Position numbers and translations under genes: made by a program | Assembly (NCBI GenBank): GCA_029204225.1 | Contig: MU831887.1 | Span: forward strand, 34,354 to 98,353 | Source: Diphasiastrum complanatum | Lineage: Eukaryota; Streptophyta; Lycopodiopsida; Lycopodiales; Lycopodiaceae | Direction: 5' to 3' | DNA length: 64,000 nt | Part shown: positions 1 through 9,565 of the stretch, piece by piece | Numbering within the stretch: the stretch's first letter is position 1 | Layout: every line of letters begins with the position of its first letter | Notes under the pieces: generated by a model | The model's input: only the letters and a program-made list of their open reading frames with translations | Told to the model about the DNA's origin: nothing | Database searches by the model: none

Positions 1-411
1 GCCAATTTTGTATCTCTCTTTGTGATTCCTTTCTTATTTTTTATGAATTGGTGAATTTGATGACAGTTGCAGATCCAGATGGCAATTCATATTGTTCGCA
101 GATTTCTGATTCGGGCAATTGCCTCATCATTAAGAAAGAAGCTTGAATTGGTGGTAGAGGCAGTAACACTCTCTTCAATAGTGTAAGAGATCAAATTCCC
201 TATACGCAATACTTCATTCACACTACTTCTGAGACAACATCTTTTTCCATAACCAGAAATCATCCAAACTTTTCTAAAAAGGCATTCAAATTTCAGTATC
301 ATATAGCTTCTTCAAGAAACAAGGTTCAGCGACTTAGATTTTTGGCATCAAACGCAACAAAAGGAAAGGCAATTATGATTTGAATCAAAATCTCTTCACT
401 CAAATGGTAAA
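1..411. other. Unassigned tract at window edge
   Basis: No gene is recognised here. A 71-codon open frame on the minus strand (87-302) has no motif I know. The tract lies directly downstream, in minus-strand sense, of the helicase fragment and could be more of the same captured or decayed material, but the sequence does not show this. Confidence 0.3.
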
Positions 412-623
412 TCGCAACAGAAAGATGTTCATGGTGATCAATCATTTGTCTAGGAGCGGCCTGGGTGTGAGCGTGGCATTACTTCCTGAACCTTGGTTGA
501 AAGCCCACCAACAACAAGACAACATCTTATGTCTGTATACTGTGCAAGCTTTTCAATCATACTATGAACCGGAACTGCAAGTTCTTTGGTGGGAATCAAA
601 ATCAAGACACGAGTAGCAAGAAT
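412..623 (-). pseudogene. DEAD-box RNA helicase fragment (RH28/DDX27-like)
   Basis: A minus-strand frame starting at about 611 reads like the early helicase core of the RH28/DDX27/Drs1 family. It contains RVLILIPTKELAV, which is motif Ia (PTRELA in family members), then LAQYTDIRCCLVVGGLSTKV, which includes the GG motif. A second patch at about 433-445 reads MIDH, as after motif Ib in this family. These DEAD-box proteins act in nucleolar large-subunit ribosome assembly. Only about 70 codons of a roughly 700-residue protein are present. The frame is not maintained, and Q, DEAD and SAT motifs are absent, so this is a dead fragment. It abuts an HSP90 fragment in the same orientation, which suggests capture by a repeat rather than decay of a gene in place. 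Identification rests on remembered family sequence. Confidence 0.75.
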
Positions 624-635
624 TCAAGGGCATCC

Positions 636-701
636 AGAGGCATTGCTAATCAATTCCCTAAGAAAAATCTCCTTGTTGCTGTAAAATGTGTTGATGATCA
701 A
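636..701 (-). pseudogene. HSP90 N-terminal fragment
   Basis: Twenty-two codons on the minus strand read as the most conserved N-terminal block of HSP90. They include SNKEIFLRELISNAS, the helix of the GHKL ATP-binding domain that carries the nucleotide-contacting Asn. The match stops right after NAS, where HSP90 would continue with DALDKIR. Within about 15 bases the sequence becomes helicase-like. Intact HSP90 is about 700 residues, so this is one small piece and non-functional. Being next to an unrelated gene fragment in the same orientation is the pattern left by transduplication (Pack-type elements) or retroelement capture. Confidence 0.8.
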
Positions 702-734
702 ACTACTCTACAGGCTCCGCTTCGTGATGTAGCA

Positions 735-1062
735 CTAATAGTAGCTATCCTCGGTCGAGACCTCACGTGTTTCTTCTTCAGTTGAGAGTTCACGCGTCCT
801 TCGGTCGAGATCACATTCACGGTTACTCCTCCGATTGAGATTGCTCTCTCTCTCTCCTCCGGTTGAGATCCCTCACTCTCTAACCCATTCTCTCTCCTCC
901 GGCTCCGGTTGTGATTACTCTCTCTCTACTTCTCTCTCCTTCATCGGTTACCTTCTCTCTCTCTCTACTCCATCGGTTACCTTCTCTCTCTCTATGCGTT
1001 CGATCGAGTTCACTCTCTCCCTACCCCTCTCTCCTTCGGTAGACCTTTTCTCTCTCTACCTA
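735..1062 (+). repeat. CT-rich degenerate array with CGGTYGAGAT core
   Basis: This is a pyrimidine-rich tract with recurring units built on TCGGTCGAGA, TCCGGTTGAGAT and TCATCGGTTACC, separated by CTCTCT runs. Several overlapping frames are open only because the tract is repetitive, so I do not annotate a protein. The same core unit forms the long arrays near 38250-38470 and 39190-39600, in the same orientation. Confidence 0.7.
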
Positions 1063-1164
1063 TTCCCTGCCTCAAAAAAAAATTTGGTTTTCTCAAAAAA
1101 AAATTACGGTTGCCCACAATCCTTCACGAGCACCCAAATGCACCATATATTCTAACAAAACTTC

Positions 1165-4150
1165 CGTGTGCAAGCGTTAATTAATGGAAGAAAAGTATTT
1201 TGTTTAATAGATAGTGGTAGTACGCATAACTTCTTTAATAGTAGGTCATTACGAAGCTGTGGATTAGCATCTTTGGATCGTTGTGATAAGATGAGAGTCC
1301 AGATTGCCAATGGAGTAACCATTCCTTGTAATAACGTTAGCGTAGTGGTGAAATTACAAATGGAGGATTATACTCTTAAAATGAGTTTCCATATTGTGGA
1401 GCTAGGCCCAATTGATGCTATATTAGGGGTGGAATGGCTTAAGACCTTGGAAAATATAACAATCAACTTCGATCAAGGACTGATGAGCTTCAGACAAGGA
1501 GAACGACAATTTGAACTACACAGCGTTCAATCTACTCAACCACGTTCAACTTTGCAGCAATTTCTGTGGAGAAGGCTCAAAGGTTGTCTAGATCAAATGT
1601 GGAAATGTTTGTGCTCAGGATTGAAGAAGTTGAAGGACAAGTCAAGGAAGTAAAAACAAAACCATTGGCCAAGGTAAAACAAAGTGTGAAAGATCCAAAA
1701 ATTCAGAAGATCTACCATCATAGTCTGAAATATTTCTTGAGCCAAAAGCAATTGAAAAACAAGCAGAAGATGGTTATCACAGGTTCAATCTTATGATTTT
1801 AACATTGAATATCTAAAAGGAAAGGACAATGTGGTTGCAGATGCATTATCGAGAATATGGTCTTTGCAGATGAATGCATCTTCGGAATCTACAGAGGAAT
1901 ATGTGGCATATTGGCAGAACATCAAAACGAAATTTTGGATCATCCTCTAACGAAAGAGCACAGAATGTTGTGGTCAAATTTGAGATTCAGCACAATCTCC
2001 GCAATAACTGCATCGAGTGCAGATTGGATAAAAGACATTCAAGTGGAATATATGGAGGATCCAGACTTGAAAGAGATTTGGGGAGAAACTCAAGTTTCCT
2101 ATTAGAGAAAATTAAGCTTAAAAACGAGCCCTATAAGGATTGCCATGTAGGCTGCCCGAGTTTATAACTCGGGCAGCCAAGTAAAACAAAGTAAAAAATA
2201 AAAATTAACCATAAATCTCTAAAATAGGGAGGCAAATTTTTTTTAAATGCATATTTAAGATGTAGAATGCAAAAAAAAAATTAATGGTGCTTTGATAAAA
2301 GAAAAAACATTAATACTATATCTTGATAAAAGAGAAAGGGAGGGGGGGGGGGGTTGGTGTTTTTGAGAGAGAGAGAGAGAGAGAGGAGGGCTCACTGCCC
2401 ACTTCTAGCCGCTGGCTTGAATGGGCGCGCAGACCTGGCGCTCCCCGAAACCCCCTACACCCTCCCCCTCTTGTGTATTATACTATGTAGGGGGGGTCAT
2501 GACGCCCCCTGGGAAGTTCTGCCTCTAGTCGGGCCAGCAGCCTGAGGGGGAAAAAAGAAGAGTGTGCGGGCCGTGGGGGAGGGAGTGCTCGGGGGGCGAG
2601 CCGTGGGGGATTGCTCGAAGCATGTGCCATGAGGAAGTGCGAGAGGGGGAGGAGGGGAGATGCTCGAGGGGGTAAAAAGAGGAGTGTGCGGGCCATGGGG
2701 GATTGCTCGAGACACGTGCCATGCGGAATGCGCGAGGGGGAGGAGGGGAGATGCTCGGAGAGCGGGCTGCATAGCTGGTGGATTGGCGCACCTTCTGGGA
2801 CGCCAGGGAGTTCGGGGGCGCGCTGGCCCCCGTGTGCCAGCACGCCCCCCTTTCAAAAGTGTGGGGCTGAGGGGAGGACACCTGGCCGGGTGGCCAGGTG
2901 TCCCTCTTCGAGAACAGGGCCCTGAACTGGTCCCGGTGCCCCGAAGGGGGCGCCCCCCCCCCTTTGCACTTTTATCAAGATATAGTATTAACGTTTTTTA
3001 TTTTATCAAAGCAACATTAATTTTTTTTTTTGCATTCTATATCTTAGATATGCATTTTAAAAAAAATTGCCCAAGATTTTTGGGCAGCTTTCTACGTAAC
3101 ATAGACATGTGTTTTCCTATTGGTCTAAAGAAAGCCTAAAACGTTGAAAAAAAATAAAAAAACATCTTTTGAAAGGGCCCTCTTGACATCAAAATTTTCT
3201 CTAATGCAACTCAGTTGTTCATCCCCGTTATAAGAGACAAGGACAAATATTGTTGTATGACAATGCTAGAGTTGTGCTTGCTCCTAAATCTTAGTTCATT
3301 CCGCAAGTGTTATATGAGCTACACTCATCTCCAAGTGCTGGGCATAGTGGAATTTTGAAGACATATCAAACCATCCGCAAGCTATTCAAATGGGCTAGTA
3401 TGAAGAAAGCTATATACACGTACGTGCAAGAATGTATTCCTTGTCGAGTGAATAAGGTGGAACATGTTAAGCAACCAAGCTTATTGCATCCGCTATCCAT
3501 TCCCACACAGCGTTGGACGAGTATTAGCATGGATTTTATACCTTCCTTGCCAACAACACCTGGGGGATATGATGGTATCTATGTGGTAGTGGATCGGCTT
3601 ACAAAATATGCACATTTCCTACCTTATAAAACTACGGATAGTGCAGCCTAAGTAGCACAAATATTCTTGAAGAATGTCTTCAAGTTACACGGAATACCAA
3701 AGGAGTTAGTGACTGAAAGAGATAGTAGATTTATTTCCACTTTCTGGAAGGTCTTAATGGACAAGTTGGGCACTAAATTGTGCTTAAGTACATCATTTCA
3801 TCCATAAACTGATGGGCAAACATAAAGGGTTAACCAATGGTTGGAATGCTATTTGCGACATTTTGTTTCGGATCATTAGACAAAGTGGGTCAATTGGTTG
3901 TATCTCGCCGAATTTTGTTATAATAGCACTCCACATGTGTCAATCGGTATGACACCTTTTTGCATTATATGGCCATGAACCATTACAACCCATTAGTGCG
4001 GATTTGTCTGAGGTTGTAGTTCCGGTAGTTGTGGACCAGGTTCAGCACATGAATGATATTTTGAGGGCCAATGGAGAGCACATGGAAGCAGCTCAGGTAT
4101 GAATGAAGCAATATGCTGACCAAAAATGGACTTTTCGTGATTTTGTATCA
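1165..4150 (+). mobile_element. Ty3/gypsy fossil J, interrupted
   Basis: Fragments of a gypsy polyprotein lie in the usual order. The aspartic protease is at about 1180-1480 (LIDSGSTHNF active site, then ILGVEWL). The RNase H tail and linker are at about 1800-2100 (YLKGKDNVVADALSR). The integrase zinc-binding region and catalytic core are at about 3300-3960 (HSSPSAGHSGILKT; SMDFIPSLP; VVVDRLTKYAHF). No reverse transcriptase core was found between protease and RNase H, and no LTRs are recognisable. The copy is broken in several places and looks old. A TIR element (2103-3203) sits inside it, between the RNase H tail and the integrase. Confidence 0.88.
2103..3203. mobile_element. Non-autonomous TIR element with GC-rich core
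   Basis: The element interrupts gypsy fossil J. Its outer ends carry a perfect inverted repeat, ATTAGAGAAAATT at 2101-2113 and its complement at 3193-3205. If the outermost TA is the target duplication, the ends are GAGAAAATT and the target is TA, as in Tc1/mariner-type elements. A second, longer imperfect inverted region pairs about 2256-2331 with 2968-3045. The arms are AT-rich, while the core (about 2340-2965) is strongly GC-rich with a GA run at 2364-2386 and internal direct repeats about 92 bp apart (TTGCTCGA at 2611 and 2703). No transposase is encoded. Several overlapping open frames in the core are products of GC-rich composition. Superfamily assignment is inference. Confidence 0.65.
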
Positions 4151-4413
4151 GACCTGTGCGCATGGCAGGCGGTAGGAGGAATATTGATTGTGAAGGATGC
4201 GCACAAGTGCGATATGCAGAGCGAAAAAAAAAAGTGAAAAAAATTCATTGAAGTTTGTGATTTTATATCGCGGTTCGCACATGCGAAAGAACGTCCTATC
4301 ACACATGTGGGAGTTGTACGGACAAATGCGAGAGTGACACGTGTCACCTTGTCACATTACACTTTTTGTTTCAGTTCTCCCTCGCACACAAGTGCGATAT
4401 TCACATTACTGCC
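4151..4413. other. Spacer with a 14-bp direct repeat
   Basis: Between the gypsy fossil and the next reading frame, CACAAGTGCGATAT occurs at 4202-4215 and again at 4387-4400. GACACGTGTC, which contains a G-box-like CACGTG, lies at about 4335. This stretch could be the 5' region of the gene that starts at 4414. No TATA element is convincing. Confidence 0.35.
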
Positions 4414-5933
4414 ATGGCCTCTTCCTCAGGATCCTCACGAGATTCAAGCTTGAGTTCATTTCTTAGTGACTTTGGGATTATTGAAAATCTAGACCACTTC
4501 CACAGCCTATTCAGGCCATATCTACATGCTTTTAGGACTGCACAACCATATTTTGACGTATTTTATGAACATTATGTTAGATTCAGAGATATACTTAGTA
4601 AGTCTATTTTCTCCATAGGTCCACTCCAGTACATGCATTATACTGATCTTGTTCATTTCTTCCCAGTTTTCAGACATAGACTAGATAGAATGTTCAGCAA
4701 ATTGTTCGATCTTTTCAAAAGCAGTTCAATGTGTCCGTATTGCAACAAGAAATGTCGATTGGTTGAATATCAGAGTGGTTTCGTACTTTTTCAGTTAGTT
4801 CAGATCCCAGATGATGAGAAAGTTTTTGTTGCTGACCCTCCTTTTGCATCATCCTCTGTTCAGTCAGCTATTAAGAATATCGGTCACTTTCTTATCGACA
4901 CTCCTGATAAGGAAAGTGACTTTATTGATGTAAATACTGATGTTCTTCGGGATTCTTTTATTGGCCAAAATACATCTGATGATGAATCCAACCCTATAGA
5001 GGAGTCAAAATGTCTTTTCAATTTGTCTTTATATTATATTAATGACAATGTATATTTTACTACTGCTGATTTATGTAAATTTTTTGACTATCGTGAAGAC
5101 GAGGTTCTATGTTTATTATCTGGCACAATTTCAGAATTCTTCGACTTTGTAGATTTTGAAATAGATGACCTTGTTGCTGGTATTGATTTTGATGATGAGG
5201 AGGGACTTTTGACCAGTGAAGAATGTCTGACTAAGACTTTATCAAATATAGCTAAGGATGGATGAGGCAGACCATCCGATGAAGAATTCACGGCATTTCA
5301 ATCCCAGATGGGCTTCTCTCGTCCATCATTTTTGCATTTCACTGATGATTCCACTTCAGTATGTGGTCATTATATTGATCATCCTGATCTGGTTGCTGTT
5401 GCTGATGATGAAGAATGTGTAAGTGTTTAAACTTCCTTGCATTAGAATATTTTTAATTACTGATTGTGTTTTTGCTAACATATTTCCTATTGCAGGATGC
5501 TCTCATAATAGATGATTTTTCTGCGAGACGAGGTGGTTTCAGACAACACGCATCCTCGTTACAGAGGGACCGTGGACTGGGCCACTATCTTAGGCATTTT
5601 CTGAAAAATGAGATCTGTATTGCTCATTCCAAGCTGAGCCCAGTCAGGGAGAGTCTTATAATGGCAGTTAAAGCTTTATCATTTTACCTAGGAGGACATA
5701 AATTTGTTAAGACAAATAAGATCATTTTTGTCAAAAGATCTTATGTTTTGAACAATTTAGGCTTTACTGATGGGAATGTTCCTTTAAGGAGCTCCCATTA
5801 TTCATTGTATTCCACTTATATTGAGCTTAGTGGAAATAAGGATAATGCACATCTATTAGATGCATACGCCAGTAGAGAATTTTTTCATGACAATACTGCC
5901 ATAGAATCTGACACAAGATCTGATGATGAATAG
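4414..5933 (+). CDS. Unrecognised two-exon gene, probably broken
   Basis: I do not recognise this protein. Reading starts best at the ATG at 4414 (MASSSGSSRD). Exon 1 runs to 5418. A textbook intron follows at 5419-5495 (GTAAGT donor, pyrimidine-rich TTTCCTATTGCAG acceptor, 77 bp, phase 0). Exon 2 runs from 5496 to a stop near 5933. The N-terminus is serine-rich. A compact cysteine cluster CPYCNKKC lies at residues 107-114 and could bind zinc. Acidic stretches follow (DDEEG, DEESN-type), and exon 2 is basic then acidic at the end. The first exon is not open throughout, so the copy is probably inactive. It converges on a transposase-like fragment at 6382-7139, so it could be the accessory gene of a DNA transposon. 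A lineage-specific host gene is the alternative. Confidence 0.5.
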
Positions 5934-6381
5934 TTGACACTTTGTATTTTGGTATAACACAATCAATACATTTACATTGAGTATTTCTCCTCTCTTGTTC
6001 AATGAATTTGCAAAGCAATTCTGAACATGTCATGATTTGATCACAATGATGATCTTCTACTCAGCAATCATCTAACTTTCTCTTCATGTATGAACACGCA
6101 TGCTTTTCTAAACTTGTTGTATTGTGTGGACTTTGTTATATGTCGAATCTGAACTCTGCGGTAGAACCACTGAAACAATTGACAAATGTAGTTTCGTTTT
6201 TCATTGGTTCCTCCATGTTGTGTATTTCGATGAAATGTTGCTCGTGCTTGCTAGTGTGACTTCTCCATCCCTTGTGATGACCATACACTCAAGCTTCCAT
6301 ATGTATTTGCAAAAAATGTTATATGATCTCTTAGTATGTGCTGCTTATGTCAAAATCATAATGTTAGTCTTATGTTTGGAT
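5934..6381. other. AT-rich region between convergent reading frames
   Basis: About 450 bases separate the 3' ends of the unknown gene (plus) and the transposase-like fragment (minus). A 96-codon open frame (6124-6414, plus) has no recognisable motif and resembles chance reading in AT-rich DNA. The stretch would serve as 3' untranslated sequence for both neighbours. Confidence 0.35.
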
Positions 6382-7139
6382 CTAAATATATATGAAAATT
6401 TGAAAGCATTTTAAAAATTTTATACTAACCATGTAATGAGTGATGTGATCTTCTCCCCATGCTTTTGATACTGCATTAACAAACTCGACACAAGTCCTTT
6501 GGACTACTTTCTTATCAATATCAGAGTATTTTTCTTTTCTTAAAATAGCAATCATACTATCAAGCTTTTTCCATACATCAACTTTTAGTATTCTGGTTTT
6601 GCCGTCTTTCTCAAAGTCCTGAGTGGTAGCAATAATATCTGTCCAGACTAAGTGTTGAATATTAGAAGCCTTACCAGTATGATTTGATAGGAAACGACGT
6701 GCTTTTGCTCCTCCTATGCTTGGCTTAGTTGGCATGTTCCCATTCTTTTTTGAAAGCTTTTCATCTTTTTGAATTTTGACATATCCTTTATGGAGTTCTG
6801 CTTTTGATAAAACATCTTCTAATCGAGAGATAGCTTCCTTTGCTAATGATGTTGGCTTAGTATTCCAAGCAAAAACTATATGAAGATAAATGATCTTTTC
6901 TATCAATCTAACTTCTACATGAAGAGTGCAAACATGCACAATTTTTAAGAGGATAGACAACACAGGCTTCCAGTTTGGATCTGCATATTCTCTAGTAATT
7001 CGTGTACTCCTAGTTACATCTTTTGTCATTTTCATGCAGTACAAACAAGGGTGTTTTGATGTAGCACCGTGAGAGACATTATACATACATTTCAATGTTT
7101 TCAAATCACCTGCTAAGTGCCATTCAACATTGAAGTCTC
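6382..7139 (-). pseudogene. Transposase-like fragment with PCLYC zinc-type motif
   Basis: A 240-codon minus-strand frame (6382-7104) reads back to the edge of the copia LTR at 7139 as WHLAGDLKTLKCMYNV followed by HGATSKHPCLYCMKM. The block 'GDLK..., small hydrophobic run, G-(A/G)-T-S-K-x-P-C-x-Y-C' reminds me of a conserved region in large, poorly classified eukaryotic DDE-type transposon proteins. That is recollection, not a verified match. The rest is lysine-rich and includes WTDIIATTQDFEKDGKTRILKVDVW split over two helices. The upstream part is missing because copia A begins at 7140, inside this reading frame. Confidence 0.45.
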
Positions 7140-7786
7140 TGTGAAAGATTCAACTAGTTTCATCACATTTTGCAATATTTCCATATTTGGCATATTGAGG
7201 CCAAAACTTGTTTTAGACTTAGAGGTTGACTTTTCAAAGTTCATTAGTCTAAATCTCATTTGAATAAACACTTTTTGAAAGTTTGGGAAAGATAGAATGC
7301 GCGTTTGAGTAGATTCAATTTGAATAAGTTGGGTACATTGAATCTAGACCCAAAACTAGTAGGGTTAGCATTTTGGTGGGAAAGCCAAGTGGCCAAATAA
7401 GGTTTGGACCTGCTATAAAAGGATGTAACTTGTGGAGAGAGTCATCTTCTCTCGTCTCTATCTCATTTCATGCTTATACATGGTTCTCTTGGGTTCTACT
7501 ATCCATTGGTGCACTATCTTGGTGATTGCTTGCAATTCTATGTGTAGAATGATCTATATTTGTTATTTTTGGATCCACACGTGTGAAATACAGTAGCTTG
7601 CTGGTTTTGTATGGACAGAAATAGTACATCATTTCATTCAAGTTTGATCAAGTTCTATTAGTGTTTGCATCTCAAATTGTGTGTAGATGTTGATTTTTCT
7701 ACATTGGTGAGATTGGTAGTGTATTTCTCTTTCTAACCAAAGATCATTCAAGTAGATTGGATCTTAAGGATCTCAAATATTTCACA
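7140..7786 (+). repeat. Copia A, 5' LTR
   Basis: A 647-bp LTR begins TGTGAAAG and ends TTTCACA, with perfectly inverted termini TGTGAAA/TTTCACA. It contains a TATA-like CTATAAAAGG near 7414. It is followed at 7787 by a primer-binding site close to the initiator tRNA-Met type (variant of TGGTATCAGAGC). A second copy in reverse orientation lies at 17458-18106. They differ by roughly 3-4 percent over the part I compared. Confidence 0.85.
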
Positions 7787-9290
7787 TGCTATCAGAGCTT
7801 GTGTTTCAGGTTATGAAGGAGGAAATCAGATCTATCAATGATTTGGTGAAGATATCAAGTCTAGAGCATGCTAGAGAGGATTCTACACCAAAATCGGATT
7901 TTTTGCTTTTGTAGATTGGATCTTTTGTAGATCAAAATACTAAATAGGTCAATATACTTGTTCAATTTCAATTTTTGAATTGACATACTGGATTTGGCCA
8001 ATTTTGGATCATTGGTTCAGCCTAAGTGGTGGCTTATAGATTGCATATCAAATTTTCAACATTTGCATGTAGATTTGCAATAGTCAATTTTTTGTGATAT
8101 TGTCAAAATCCTAATTTTGATTGGATCTCTAGATAGTGAGGTTGCTGGACTTCATTTGAGTGTGTTTCAATCTTAGGAATTGGCAAAAGTCATTAGATTG
8201 AGGATAGATCACAGGTTGATCAAGATTCCATGATCCTAGTATGTGTTGATTTGCTTGGATAAGTGCTAGAAGAGAATTTGTGAGATAGTTTCAAATCTTG
8301 GTGATTTCTTTTGAAAGCATTTGTTGTTGTTAAAAGGAGTGCTTTGTGCATTGAAGCAGGTTGAAAGAGAAGATCAGGTCATTGCTACATGGCAACCTCA
8401 ATTGGAGTCACGTTGGAAGCCAATGATAGGCTTACCTCAAGTAACTATTCATTATGGAAAGTGAGGATGGAGTCACTTCTTGAGATGAATGATGTTTTGG
8501 ATATTGTTGTAGGTTTAGAGGAGAGACCAGCAACACAACAAGATCAATTGAGGTATGACAAGAGGGCCAAGAAGGCTCTACACATGATAAAGATGAGTGT
8601 TACCAATGAACTTCTCAAGAAAGTTGGTAAGCACATCATCTTTGGAAGCTTGGAATTCATTGAAGAAGCTTTATGAATCCAAGTCTACTTCTAGAGTGTC
8701 GACTCTAAGAAGGCAAATCTTTTCTTGTTTGCAAAAGAATGAATAAAGTCCAAGTACTTTTGTTTTGAAAATGAAAGCATTGAATGATGAGTTAGTTTGC
8801 ATAGATGAAAGCATTAAAAAAGGAGAACTTATTCAAGTGATTCTTAATGGCTTGTTGGATGCTCATGCTAACATTGTTCAAAGTATTGCTATTCAAAAGA
8901 CTTTGCCAAGTTTGATGGATCTTCAAGAGATCTTGATCAATGAGGAATATAGGCTTCAAGAAAGAGGTGGATCTACATCGACACTTCAAGAGGATGCTAT
9001 GTTCACAAAGGGCAAATTCAAGGGCAAACCAAAAGCAAGTGGTCTAAAGGGCAAGATCAAGTGGATGCTTCTTCAAGTGGCAAAAAGAAGGATAGATCAA
9101 AGCTCAAGTGCTTCTATTGTGGCATCAAAAGACACTTTGAAAGTGAGTGCTACAAGAAGAAGAGAGATCAAGGAGACAAGCAAGGTAATCTTATTCTTGA
9201 TGAGGATGGTTTGGATGTGCAAGATGCAAATGATGATGCTTTTGTGATGACTTCATGTATGCTTGCTAATGATGGAGATCTAGATCCTTG
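7787..9290 (+). mobile_element. Copia A fossil, leader and gag part
   Basis: After the primer-binding site comes a leader of about 600 bp. Gag follows at 8389-9290, beginning MATSIGVTLEANDRLTSSNY and SLWKVRMESLLEMNDV, typical of Ty1/copia gag. A CCHC zinc knuckle lies near 9095-9140 (CFYCGIKRHFESEC). The element is then interrupted by copia B and resumes at 15265. The copy is broken, with a few breaks in gag. Confidence 0.88.
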
Positions 9291-9565
9291 AGTTAGAATT
9301 AAAGTTAGAATCATTGTGTGACTGTAAGCGGGTCCTATCAGTGGATAAGGATCAGTTGGCCTCGCCACGAGGCAAGTCGACGAGACACATGTCCCGCCAA
9401 CGGCAACCTGGGTCATGCATGGGTTGCCTGAGTAAACAACTATATGTATAGTGTAATTTCATTTTGAGAAATACAGTTGCTATGTGAGCTTGCTGAGGAG
9501 AGTGATTTTATGTCTGTGTTACTGTGTAGCATGATCTGTGTTCCTGTGCAAAGCAAATTCTAAGT
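9291..9565 (+). repeat. Copia B, 5' LTR with AG...GT ends
   Basis: Both LTRs of this element start AGTTAGAATT and end TTCTAAGT, directly bordered by the CCTTG target repeat outside and by the primer-binding site or purine tract inside. The usual plant LTR ends are TG...CA. The inner palindromic part TTAGAATT/AATTCTAA is intact, which supports the boundary. Confidence 0.85.

Noticed and set aside
2340-2965. Several overlapping 100-160-codon reading frames in the GC-rich core
   Set aside because: They overlap on both strands, are low-complexity and have no motif. GC-rich sequence with few stop codons explains them.
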